Shown here in pieces: positions 7,713 to 16,673 of a DNA stretch of 49,895 nt (positions are counted from its first letter, which is position 1; each line of letters opens with the position of its first letter). The position numbers and the translations under genes are program-made. The stretch is from Bacteroidales bacterium (GTDB lineage Bacteria > Bacteroidota > Bacteroidia > Bacteroidales > P3), in NCBI GenBank assembly GCA_017960475.1, contig JAGCZH010000026.1:1-49895 (forward strand), given 5' to 3'. Below the pieces are notes generated by a model. The model made no database searches, was not told the origin of the DNA, and saw nothing but the letters and a program-made list of their open reading frames with translations.

Positions 7713-9695
7713 ATGGAAGAATCAAATGAAATGCTGAACACGCCGGAACAAGCCGACATGACAGCTAACAACGCAGAAAACAACGAAACTCTGCACACCA
7801 CTGAAACTCTGGCAGAAAACACTGCTGACACCAATGAAACCGAGGCTCCTGAAGCCCAGAACGACACCACCGAAAACGAAAACGCCAACGACGTGAACAA
7901 CATGCCTGTCGAGGAAAGCCCCGTCGAGGAGGAGCCCCTTGTGGATTATTCTGCCATGAGCCGTGAGGAACTCACCGAGGCTCTGCGCTCATTGCTCGAA
8001 ACCGACGACATCACCTCCATCAAAAACCGTGTCGCCGCACTTCGCGTATGCTTCACCAACGCCGACAAAGAGGTCAGAAAAGAAGCTTTCGAGCGTTTCA
8101 TCGCCGAAGGCGGAAACAAAGACGAATATGAATACCGTGAAGACGCCATCGCTGTGGAATACCACAAAGTGTATGACATCTACCGCGAACGCCGTCAGAA
8201 AAATATAGATGAGCAGGAAGCCATCAAGAAAAGCAACCTGGAAAAGAAACAGCAGATTCTTGAAGAGCTCCGCAAACTCATAGACAACGAGAACGAAACC
8301 CTGAAACAAGCCTACGACGCCTTCAACAGCATCCAGGAGCAATGGAAAGGCATTGGCGATGTGCCTCGCGCCGAGCTCAACGGCCTTTGGCAGAACTATC
8401 ACTTCCTTGTTGAACAGTTCTTCAACAAGGTGAAGATGAACAAAGAGCTCATCCTCCTCGACCAGAAAAAGAACCTTGAGGCCAAGACCCTGCTCTGCGA
8501 GAAAGCCGAGGAGCTTATTGTCGAGCCCTCGATAACCAAAGCCGCCAAAGAGATCCAGAACCTCCGCGAGCAATGGCGCGAGATAGGTCCCGTGCCTCCC
8601 GAGCACAACGACGAGATTTGGACACGCTTCCGCACAGCGGCATCGCAAATAGACGAACGCCGTCGCGAATACTACGAGCAGCGCCATGAAGAGCAGGAGA
8701 AAAACCTCCTCGCCAAACAGGCCCTGTTGGAAAAAGCCAACGAGCTCACCACCGAGACTCCGACAACCACAAAGAAGTGGAACGAGGTGTCGGCCGCTCT
8801 CGACGAGCTGTTGAAGATATGGAAGACAATAGGTCCTGTCCCAAGAGAGCAGAACGAAGATATATGGAAGTCGTTCAAAGGCCGCATCGACAACTTCTAC
8901 AACGAGAAGAAACAGCATTTCGAGTCGGTCAAAGACGAGCAGAACGAGAACTACAACAAGAAAATAGACCTCTGTCTCCAAGCCGAAGCCATCGCCAAAC
9001 GCGACGACTGGAAGAAAGCCACCGAGGAATTGCTGAAACTCCAGGAGGAATGGAAACAGATAGGCCCTGTGAACAGGAAAGTGAGCGAGAAGATATGGCA
9101 GCGTTTCCGCGGCGCCTGCGACGAGTTCTTCAACCGCAAATCGGAGTATTTCACCACTCTTCGCGGCTCTGAGCAAGAGAATCTGGAGAAAAAGGAGGCC
9201 ATCCTCGACGAACTCAAGTCCTACGCTTTTGGCGACAACAAGGAGGAGAACCTCGACGCCCTCAAAGACTTCCAACGCCGCTGGATGGAGATAGGCTTTG
9301 TTCCCATCGCCGAGAAACAGAGACTCCAGAAAGACTTCCGCGACACCATCAACAAGATGTTCGAGCAACTCAAGATCAGCGCCCGCGAGGCCGAGATCAG
9401 CAATTTCCGCGACAGCCTGCGCAACAACAAGGGCGGCCATCACGCCATCAACGACAAGCGCGAGCACATTGTGGAGCAAATCCAGAAACTGCGCAACGAC
9501 ATCAGTCTTTGGGAGAACAACCTCGGATTCCTCGCCAACTCCAAACAAGCCGACCTGCTGAAACAGGAATTCGAAAAGAAAATGCGCAGCGCACATCAAG
9601 AGATAGCCCTTCTCGAAGCGAAGCTGAAAATTCTTGACGAGCCTGCCGAGAACGAAAACAAAGCCTCTGAGGAGAGTCCCAAAGAGGAGGCATAA
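7713..9695 (+). CDS. DUF349 domain-containing protein with five repeats
   Basis: A 660-residue soluble, highly charged protein. Residues 1-80 are acidic and low-complexity (Glu/Asn/Thr rich). The rest is helical and carries five DUF349 units, each centred on W-x-x-IG-x-V followed by a helix with R/K-F: W211, W288, W370, W447 and W524. The last 60 residues form a coiled coil (QKLRNDISLWENNLGFL). DUF349 proteins are nearly universal in Bacteroidetes and of unknown function; a nucleic-acid or ribosome-related role has been suggested by their helical, charged make-up, but this is inference. It is first in a probable operon with gldB and the lipid kinase, and has a strong promoter. Confidence 0.9.
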   Translation: MEESNEMLNTPEQADMTANNAENNETLHTTETLAENTADTNETEAPEAQNDTTENENANDVNNMPVEESPVEEEPLVDYSAMSREELTEALRSLLETDDITSIKNRVAALRVCFTNADKEVRKEAFERFIAEGGNKDEYEYREDAIAVEYHKVYDIYRERRQKNIDEQEAIKKSNLEKKQQILEELRKLIDNENETLKQAYDAFNSIQEQWKGIGDVPRAELNGLWQNYHFLVEQFFNKVKMNKELILLDQKKNLEAKTLLCEKAEELIVEPSITKAAKEIQNLREQWREIGPVPPEHNDEIWTRFRTAASQIDERRREYYEQRHEEQEKNLLAKQALLEKANELTTETPTTTKKWNEVSAALDELLKIWKTIGPVPREQNEDIWKSFKGRIDNFYNEKKQHFESVKDEQNENYNKKIDLCLQAEAIAKRDDWKKATEELLKLQEEWKQIGPVNRKVSEKIWQRFRGACDEFFNRKSEYFTTLRGSEQENLEKKEAILDELKSYAFGDNKEENLDALKDFQRRWMEIGFVPIAEKQRLQKDFRDTINKMFEQLKISAREAEISNFRDSLRNNKGGHHAINDKREHIVEQIQKLRNDISLWENNLGFLANSKQADLLKQEFEKKMRSAHQEIALLEAKLKILDEPAENENKASEESPKEEA

Positions 9696-9717
9696 TAACA
9701 CCGTGTCAAAAGAAAAA

Positions 9718-10707
9718 ATGACAACTAACAAGAAACGCAATGCCGGCACAATAGCTATTGTGCTGGCACTGCTGTTGTTTGTCGGGTGCGGTAGCAAGAG
9801 TCCCGTCAACGGCATCGAGATTGTCCGCTACGAGAAGCTGCTCTTCGAGACACAGCCACAGGAGATGCACGCGGCGCTGAAGACCTTCGCCAGCGAGAAC
9901 GCCACTCCCCTGCTGACCATCTATCCCGACGACCCCGGTTTCATGAAAGAGATAGAGGGTTTTGTCGCCGACCCTGTGGTGAAAGACATATACAACATCA
10001 CGAACAAACGCTATGGCGACCTCGCATGGCTGCAGCGGACTCTCAGCGAAGCCATAAAGAAAGCCGCCAAGGTTGACGACGAGATAAAGATAGCGAAAGT
10101 CTACACCCTTGTGTCGGGTATGGTCGACTACGACAAACGCATAATGGTCGACCGTGAGAGCGGTAGCGCCTGCATCTGCCTTGACCTATATGCGTTGCCA
10201 CAGATGGAGAAATACAGCTACTTCAGCATGCCAATGTTCATAGTAGAGAGATGCGACAGCGCCTATCTGGCTACCGACTTCATGGCGGCAGTGGCACGCA
10301 AATACATCGTCGCCCCCGACGAGAAAAATGTCAGCATGCTCGACTTCATGATCTCGGAGGGTAAAGTGCTCTATTTCCTCGACCAGGTACTGCCCCGCAC
10401 CGAGGACTTTATCAAAATACGATACACAGCGGAGCAGATGGAGTGGATGAAGAAAAACGAGAGCCAAGTGTGGACCTACTTCATCAAGAACGACCTACTG
10501 TATGAGAAAGACTTCACCCGATTCCACAATTTCGTCGACGAAGCGCCCAAGACCAACGCCTTCAACAATTCCGCACCCCGCACCACCGACTACATTGGAT
10601 GGCAGATAGTGAAGAACTATATGAAGACCTCGGGATGCAGCATGAAAGAACTTTTCGACAACAACAACGCACAACAGATTCTTCAGGAATCGGGCTACAA
10701 ACCATGA
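9718..10707 (+). CDS. gldB: GldB-like gliding motility / T9SS-associated lipoprotein
   Basis: An exported lipoprotein: the N-terminus MTTNKKRN is followed by a hydrophobic run and the lipobox LFVGC. The mature part matches GldB: the IEIVRYEKLLFE start, LLTIYPDDPGF, and the family's closing segment CSMKELFDNNNAQQILQESGYKP-type end (residues 308-329). GldB is needed for gliding in Flavobacterium but is also conserved in non-gliding Bacteroidales. The fold is related to zinc peptidases, without proven activity. I chose the ATG at 9718, since it puts the signal peptide at the N-terminus; an upstream extension would overlap the DUF349 gene. The stop overlaps the next gene's ATG (ATGA), showing an operon. 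Confidence 0.82.
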   Translation: MTTNKKRNAGTIAIVLALLLFVGCGSKSPVNGIEIVRYEKLLFETQPQEMHAALKTFASENATPLLTIYPDDPGFMKEIEGFVADPVVKDIYNITNKRYGDLAWLQRTLSEAIKKAAKVDDEIKIAKVYTLVSGMVDYDKRIMVDRESGSACICLDLYALPQMEKYSYFSMPMFIVERCDSAYLATDFMAAVARKYIVAPDEKNVSMLDFMISEGKVLYFLDQVLPRTEDFIKIRYTAEQMEWMKKNESQVWTYFIKNDLLYEKDFTRFHNFVDEAPKTNAFNNSAPRTTDYIGWQIVKNYMKTSGCSMKELFDNNNAQQILQESGYKP

Positions 10708-11582
10708 AAAAAAACATACTGTTCATAGTGAACCCCGTCTCGGGAGTGGGTAAACAGAAGAAAATCGAGGAGGTTATTGAGAGCAAGATTGACCATTCCC
10801 TGATAGATTATTCGATACAATACACCGAACGGATACATCATGGCCGTGACCTTGCCAAGGCCGCCGTGGAACAAGGCGTTTTCGACGCCATCGTCGCCGT
10901 CGGCGGTGACGGCAGCGTCAACGACATCGCCGGGGCTCTGGTCGGCAGCGACATTGCCCTCGCCATCATCCCTTGCGGTAGCGGCAACGGGCTTGCCAGA
11001 AATCTAAAAATACCTCTCACGCCAGCTCACGCCATAGAGGTTATCAACCACTTCAAAATCGCCGAGATCGACACTATCGATGTCAACGGCCACATTGTCG
11101 CCAGCATCGCCGGCATAGGCTTCGACGCCCATGTGGCTCGACGCATGAAACTGGCCAAGGTGCGCGGGCTCCAGGCTTATGCCAAAATCATCGTCGCCGA
11201 CTACACCACATACAAAGAGCACACATACCGCCTTGTTATTGACGGCAAAGAGATTGAACGACAAGCGTGGTTTATCAGCTTCGCCAACTCCAACCAGTTT
11301 GGATACAACACCACTATAGCGCCTATGGCACAGCTTGACGACGGACTTATTGACATCTGTATCGTCGACCGTATTCCTCTGCTCCACCTACCTCTCACAG
11401 CACCCCTGCTCTATCTCAACCACTTCCAACTCTCGCAGCATGTGGAATACTACAAAGCCCATGAAGTGACCGTACTCAACAACAAAGAGCGATGGGTCAA
11501 TATCGACGGTGAGGGTGAATCCATCGGGGAAGAGCTGCACTTTGTCAACAACAGAAAAAACCTCAAAATAATCGTAGGATGA
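10704..11582 (+). CDS. diacylglycerol kinase-family lipid kinase (YegS/BmrU type)
   Basis: A 292-residue kinase of the DAGK catalytic family. The N-terminal NPVSGVGK (residues 10-17) and the nucleotide loop VGGDGSVND (66-74) are followed by PCGSGNGLARN (90-100), all diagnostic. The C-terminal beta domain ends in WVNIDGEGE. Family members phosphorylate diacylglycerol, sphingoid bases or undecaprenol-like lipids; sphingolipid-making Bacteroidales often carry one, but the substrate cannot be told from sequence. The ATG at 10704 overlaps the gldB stop by four bases. It is the last gene of the DUF349-gldB operon. Confidence 0.92.
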   Translation: MKKNILFIVNPVSGVGKQKKIEEVIESKIDHSLIDYSIQYTERIHHGRDLAKAAVEQGVFDAIVAVGGDGSVNDIAGALVGSDIALAIIPCGSGNGLARNLKIPLTPAHAIEVINHFKIAEIDTIDVNGHIVASIAGIGFDAHVARRMKLAKVRGLQAYAKIIVADYTTYKEHTYRLVIDGKEIERQAWFISFANSNQFGYNTTIAPMAQLDDGLIDICIVDRIPLLHLPLTAPLLYLNHFQLSQHVEYYKAHEVTVLNNKERWVNIDGEGESIGEELHFVNNRKNLKIIVG

Positions 11583-11687
11583 GGGGAGTTGAAAATTTTG
11601 AATTTTGAATTTTGAAATAACACTAGAAATACTAGAGATACTAGAAAAAAAACTTTCTAACCTTTCTAACCTTTTTAACCTATAAAG

Positions 11688-14600
11688 ATGAAACCGATAA
11701 AAAGCCTTCTTCTAATTGTTTCTCTGCTAATCACCTTCGCGGCTTCCGCACAGCGCGATTTATATCGAATCCTGAACGACAACTGGCAAGGTCTGCAAAT
11801 TGAATTCGATATCAACAACCACACCATATCGCCTGTCAATTATGACGGAAGACAATTTGTCGACATTATCATAGACGGCATGATGCCGTCGTCGGAGGAA
11901 GGCGCTCCTTGTCTGCCACTTTTCTCACACCTTATAGAGGTGCCACAATGCGACGGTTTCGATATCAGCATAAGCCAGGCGGTTTACGACACCATATCGC
12001 TTAATGGATTTACACTTATGCCCGTCCAGCCCTCACGCTCAAAATCAGACACCTCAAGGCATCCCCTGACGATTGACAACAAGATATACTCCAGCAACGC
12101 TTTTTATGGTTTCGAGACAGCATCGGTGGAAGCCGTCGGCATTGCCCGCGACCGCCACTTGGCCCGTCTCCAGTTCTCCCCGATCAGCTACAACCCCGTT
12201 ACCGGTCAGCTGGTGATCTGTCGTCACGCCATAGTCGATGTGCGTTACCGCAACAGTGACAGCGAAGCCTCGTTGAACCTGTTCAACCGCTACTATTCCC
12301 CACATTTCGCCAGCAACGCCATGGTGTTGAACAGCATTTACCCGAAATCCGTTCGCACCGCAGCGCCTGTACGCTACCTTATCGTCGCTCACAGCTCGTT
12401 CCGTGGACAGCTCAACAACTTTGTGCAATGGAAACGCCGCAAGGGTTTCATCACCGACATCGTCTACACCGACTCCGCCGCGGTAGGGTCGACCACGACA
12501 TCCATAGCGGCTTTCATACAAAGCCAATACACCAATGCCACCACGGAAAAGCCCGCCCCCACTTATCTTCTGATTGTCGGCGACCACGAACAAGTGCCTG
12601 CCTTCAACGGCACCACATCGACAAGCCATATCACCGACCTTTACTACATTTCCTGGACTTCGGGCGACAATATTCCCGACTGCTACTGCGGACGTTTCTC
12701 GGCCCAGAATGAGTCCCAGCTTACGCCTCAGATCGAGAAGACTCTCATGTATGAGCAATATGGCTTTGCCGATCCCTCCTTCCTTGACCGCGCCATTCTT
12801 ATTGCCGGCGTCGACGGTGGCACTTCCGGCGACTATGGCTACACACACGCCGACCCCGCCATGGATTACGCCGCCACAAACTATATCAATAGCAGCCATG
12901 GGTTCACACAGGTTATGTACTTCAAGAACAACACCTCGATTGTTCCCAACGCACCAGGTGTGACTGTGTCCAGCAGCGCCTCATCGAATTCCGCCACTGT
13001 GCGTGGCTACTACAACCAAGGTGCCGGATTCATCAACTATTCCGCCCATGGCAGCGCCACAAGCTGGGGCACGCCGAACTTCACCACCTCACATGTGAGT
13101 TCTATGACCAACAGCCAGAAATTCGGTCTTATGATAGGCAACTGCTGCCTCACGAACAAATTTGAGACCACCACATGTTTCGGAGAGTCCCTGTTGCGTA
13201 AAGACAACTACTGCGGCGCCGTAGGCTATATCGGCGGCAGCAACAGCACCTACTGGAATGAGGACTTCTACTGGGCTGTAGGATTGCGCTCCAGCATCGG
13301 CCCCTCGATGTCGATGGCTTACAATTCCGCCAATCTGGGCGCTTACGACCGTCTCTGCCACACCCACGGCGAAGCCTACAGCCAATGGGCGCTGACTCAA
13401 GGGGCTATCATGATGGTCGGCAACCTGGCCGTGGAGAGTTCCTCAACATCGCGCAAACTATATTATTGGGAAATATATCACCTTATGGGTGACCCCTCTG
13501 TGATGCCCTACCTTTGCCAAGCACCCCAGATGACTGTCGCAGCTCCGTCGATCATAACCGTGGGGACAACCACCATGACTGTGGTCGCCGCCCCCTATGC
13601 CTATATCGCTCTGACCGACAGCGCTACCCATACCCTTGTCGCCGCCTCATACGCCGACGCCAACGGTAGCGCCACTCTGGCTATCCCTACCACATTGGCT
13701 TTAGGCAACTATGAACTCGCAGCATCAGCGCAACAGTATCAGACCTCTTTCAGTAGCATCACCGTGATTCACCCCTCCGGCAGATTCCCCTCTGTGGTCG
13801 GAATCGAGCCCTCACAAAACATAGAGGCCGGCGCGACAATACAAGCGAACTTGTATGTCACCAACCTTGGCGACAGCACCGCCAACAACATCGCTATCAA
13901 CCTCACACATTCGGCAGGCAACTCCCTCTCCATCTCGCCGTCAACTTTCAATATCAGCAACCTGAATCCTGGCGACACCATAGCTCTCAACACAACTATC
14001 CATGTTGACGGTTCTGTCGCCGACGGAACTTGTTTCTTGGTAAACTCCACGACATCATGCGATGGTCTTGACCAAACAATCTCAGGGTCACATACCCTCA
14101 GAGTCATCGCTCCCGTCGTAAACGTCGACTTAGGCAATAGCGACATCAGTATAATCCCCGGCGGCAACGCCAATATTGTGGCTGTGGTCAGCAACATAGG
14201 CCATGCGCCGCTGGTGTCAGACATTGTCTCTTTGGTCTCACCATCTCGTCTGATATCGGTATCCGCGTCATCGCTCCACAACCCCGATGACCTTTCGACC
14301 ACTACCGAATTCACCCTCGCTCCGGGAGCAAGCCTCACAATAAACTACACCATCCATGCCGACAGCAGACTTCCTCTTGGCATCACCGTGCCGCTGTCGA
14401 TTATCCACCATTACTCCACTCCTATCCAGGAATCAACCATCGACATGTTCGTAGGAGTCAACCCGCTGGAGAATTTCGAGAACAACACCTTCCACACCTC
14501 CGGATGGACTCAAGGCACCTACCAATGGACCATCACCAATCAGGAAGCCTACGAAGGAACCTACTGTCTGAGATCGACATCATCGCTCACACACAATCAG

Positions 14601-15593
14601 ACAGCACAAATCAATATCGCTGTAACTCTAACCCAAGCCGACAGCATATCCTTTTACTATAAAGTGTCTTCGGAGACCAACTACGACAAATTCCATTTCC
14701 TGATTGACAACAACGACCAAATCACCCAGTCGGGTGAGGTGGATTGGACCCGCGCGGCATTTCTTGTCCCCGCCGGCTCGCATACCTTATCGTTCACCTA
14801 TGCCAAAGACGTCAGCGTGAACCGTAACAGCGACTGCGCCTGGATTGACAACATCATTCTGCCCCACTCTTCCTATAATGTCTATTTCGAGAGCATAGAC
14901 CTCTGCACAGGCGACAGCTACACCATCGCCGGCAACAGCATAAACACAGACACTCCTTGCGATTCAAGCCTCGTAATCACCTCACAGCAATCGGGTAATA
15001 ACAGCAGTTACCATATCGTCGATTACAGTGTGCACCCATCATACAACATAGAGCAGAATGTCGCCGCCTGCGACAGCCTGCTATGGGTTGACAGCGTATA
15101 CACCCAGTCGACCGACCTAAGTCATGTCTTCACCTCGGCTTTCGGCTGCGACTCTTTAGTTCTCAACCATCTGACAGTAAATCATTCTTATGCCGGAACC
15201 ATTTTCGACACCACCGACGCAAGCTGCTATCAGTGGAACGATTCCACCTACCTTATGCCAGGCAGCTACACACAGTACTTCATTACCAGCGAGGGATGCG
15301 ACAGCATTGTCACCCTTATGCTCACCTTTACCGACACCAACACATCGGACATTGCAAAACCAACATCTCTGCCAGATCCGATAAAAGTATATCCCAATCC
15401 CACAAGCGGCATACTTCATTTCGACAGACAAATCAGCGATGTCGCCATCTTTGATGCCAGTGGACGTTTATTGCTGCGTCAGCGTGACATAACGGCAATA
15501 GACATCTACGACCTACCCAACGGCGTTTACATTCTCCGCCTTGTCATCGACGCAGAAGGATCAACCACCATTGTGCGTGTGGTGAAAAAATAA
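11688..15593 (+). CDS. gingipain-like cysteine protease (peptidase C25) with T9SS sorting tail
   Basis: A 1301-residue secreted protease. A signal peptide (to about ASAQ, residue 21) is followed by a propeptide-like region, then the C25 domain from about PVRYLIVAH (residue 227). The catalytic pair is visible as His454 in NYSAHGSATSWG and Cys486/487 in GNCCLTNKF; the second cysteine aligns better with gingipain. Immunoglobulin-like beta domains follow (about 620-920), then a MAM/CUB-like module (NFENNTFHTSGW). Next come about three copies of a cysteine repeat of the type ACDSLLWVDSVY...FGCDSLVLN, common in T9SS cargo. The end is a type A sorting tail (IKVYPNPTSG ... GVYILRLV). It is probably exported, cleaved and anchored at the surface to break down protein. 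A T/C-rich leader precedes the ATG. Confidence 0.92.
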   Translation: MKPIKSLLLIVSLLITFAASAQRDLYRILNDNWQGLQIEFDINNHTISPVNYDGRQFVDIIIDGMMPSSEEGAPCLPLFSHLIEVPQCDGFDISISQAVYDTISLNGFTLMPVQPSRSKSDTSRHPLTIDNKIYSSNAFYGFETASVEAVGIARDRHLARLQFSPISYNPVTGQLVICRHAIVDVRYRNSDSEASLNLFNRYYSPHFASNAMVLNSIYPKSVRTAAPVRYLIVAHSSFRGQLNNFVQWKRRKGFITDIVYTDSAAVGSTTTSIAAFIQSQYTNATTEKPAPTYLLIVGDHEQVPAFNGTTSTSHITDLYYISWTSGDNIPDCYCGRFSAQNESQLTPQIEKTLMYEQYGFADPSFLDRAILIAGVDGGTSGDYGYTHADPAMDYAATNYINSSHGFTQVMYFKNNTSIVPNAPGVTVSSSASSNSATVRGYYNQGAGFINYSAHGSATSWGTPNFTTSHVSSMTNSQKFGLMIGNCCLTNKFETTTCFGESLLRKDNYCGAVGYIGGSNSTYWNEDFYWAVGLRSSIGPSMSMAYNSANLGAYDRLCHTHGEAYSQWALTQGAIMMVGNLAVESSSTSRKLYYWEIYHLMGDPSVMPYLCQAPQMTVAAPSIITVGTTTMTVVAAPYAYIALTDSATHTLVAASYADANGSATLAIPTTLALGNYELAASAQQYQTSFSSITVIHPSGRFPSVVGIEPSQNIEAGATIQANLYVTNLGDSTANNIAINLTHSAGNSLSISPSTFNISNLNPGDTIALNTTIHVDGSVADGTCFLVNSTTSCDGLDQTISGSHTLRVIAPVVNVDLGNSDISIIPGGNANIVAVVSNIGHAPLVSDIVSLVSPSRLISVSASSLHNPDDLSTTTEFTLAPGASLTINYTIHADSRLPLGITVPLSIIHHYSTPIQESTIDMFVGVNPLENFENNTFHTSGWTQGTYQWTITNQEAYEGTYCLRSTSSLTHNQTAQINIAVTLTQADSISFYYKVSSETNYDKFHFLIDNNDQITQSGEVDWTRAAFLVPAGSHTLSFTYAKDVSVNRNSDCAWIDNIILPHSSYNVYFESIDLCTGDSYTIAGNSINTDTPCDSSLVITSQQSGNNSSYHIVDYSVHPSYNIEQNVAACDSLLWVDSVYTQSTDLSHVFTSAFGCDSLVLNHLTVNHSYAGTIFDTTDASCYQWNDSTYLMPGSYTQYFITSEGCDSIVTLMLTFTDTNTSDIAKPTSLPDPIKVYPNPTSGILHFDRQISDVAIFDASGRLLLRQRDITAIDIYDLPNGVYILRLVIDAEGSTTIVRVVKK

Positions 15594-15621
15594 CAAGATC
15601 TGGGGAAAAGGGTAATACCGA

Positions 15622-16254
15622 TCAGTATTTTGTTGTCACCGATTTGTGGCGGCCTCCCTTATAGAAATGCTTCTTCCAATAGCTGTTGTTCAAAGAGCTG
15701 ATGGAGACCCCGTTTGAGGTGGAGGAATGCACAAACATATCGTCTTTAAGATATATAGCCACATGCGACACTTTGCCGTTGGAATTGGTGAAAAACAAGA
15801 CATCGCCCTCTTTCAATGAGTTGCGGTTGATGAATTTGTCCATGTTTTTCTGTATGTCGTTGGCTGTACGATTGAGAGAGACACCGTATACCGACTTGAA
15901 AATCTTACCCACAAAACAAGAGCAATCTATACCGCTGGTAGTGCAGCCACCATATAAATAAGGAGTGCCGTACCATGAATCGATGGCAGAATAGAGCTTG
16001 GGATTGTCTTTGTCGTTAAGTTCTATGCCGGTAGTGTGGCCAGGGGTGTTGTTGCCAGAGGGGCGACGGTTGTTGCCGCCCGAGGGACGCACAGGCTGTT
16101 CCTGCACAAACTCATCGGCATAGAGCTGACCCACAATATAGTCCTCATCCTCGAGGTCCGTGTTGAAGAACCTCTTCAACGCGTCACACGACACCATTGT
16201 CATCGACAACAAAGCGACAGAGGCAAGCAGGGGAAAGATTTTTTTATATTTCAT
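15622..16254 (-). CDS. NlpC/P60 family lipoprotein (C40 peptidase)
   Basis: A 210-residue lipoprotein with lipobox TMVSC (Cys23), then a Gly/Asn/Pro linker (about 55-75) and an NlpC/P60 domain. The catalytic Cys111 is in GIDCSCF and His164 in KVSHVAIYL. The usual motif is DCSG/DCSx; here DCSC. It probably cleaves stem peptides of peptidoglycan from the outer-membrane side. It lies 28 bases downstream of the DivIC gene and after mltD on the same strand, forming a wall-remodelling and division group. It is convergent with the C25 protease gene. Confidence 0.9.
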   Translation of the reverse strand: MKYKKIFPLLASVALLSMTMVSCDALKRFFNTDLEDEDYIVGQLYADEFVQEQPVRPSGGNNRRPSGNNTPGHTTGIELNDKDNPKLYSAIDSWYGTPYLYGGCTTSGIDCSCFVGKIFKSVYGVSLNRTANDIQKNMDKFINRNSLKEGDVLFFTNSNGKVSHVAIYLKDDMFVHSSTSNGVSISSLNNSYWKKHFYKGGRHKSVTTKY

Positions 16255-16282
16255 CGATTGTATTTTTTTTCATGAGGTTTCG

Positions 16283-16597
16283 TCACTCCTCTTCCTGCGC
16301 GCGGCTTACAACATAGACATCCTCATTGTCCCGTTTCATGTAGTAATTCTCACGCCCATAGCGTTCTATGGAGTCCATATTGTACATCAGCCTTCTCGCT
16401 TGGAGACTGTCTTTGACATATCCCTCCTGGAGAGTGTCGAGAGTGTGGTTCAGCTCGGCTATGTCGTGGCGAAGTGAGCGAACAACAAAGAGGTTGTTCT
16501 CGTCGAGGAACAAAATGACAAGCAAAAACACAAAAACAGCTATAACATACTTGTTCTTGATTATTTTCCAAAAAAGCGTGTCTTTGAACTTGGTCAT
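16283..16597 (-). CDS. septum formation initiator family protein (DivIC/FtsB-like)
   Basis: A 104-residue bitopic membrane protein with a short basic cytoplasmic N-terminus, one transmembrane helix (about residues 18-33, YVIAVFVFLLVILFL) and a coiled coil (RSLRHDIAELNHTLDTLQE). The periplasmic segment ends in YYMKRDNEDVYVV, characteristic of DivIC proteins in Bacteroidetes. It acts in the divisome with FtsL and FtsQ-type partners. It sits between mltD (76 bases upstream) and the NlpC lipoprotein gene. Confidence 0.88.
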   Translation of the reverse strand: MTKFKDTLFWKIIKNKYVIAVFVFLLVILFLDENNLFVVRSLRHDIAELNHTLDTLQEGYVKDSLQARRLMYNMDSIERYGRENYYMKRDNEDVYVVSRAQEEE

Positions 16598-16673
16598 GAA
16601 AGTGAAGAATGTTTGATAGTGAAACGTGATGTGAAATAGAATCTATATCCCCTCCTCTTATAGGAATAATCGA

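Noticed and set aside
7989..9815. Long minus-strand frame opposite the DUF349 gene
   Set aside because: Leu/Val-rich translation is the expected antisense of a Glu/Lys-rich coiled coil; the plus strand has five DUF349 repeats and a promoter.
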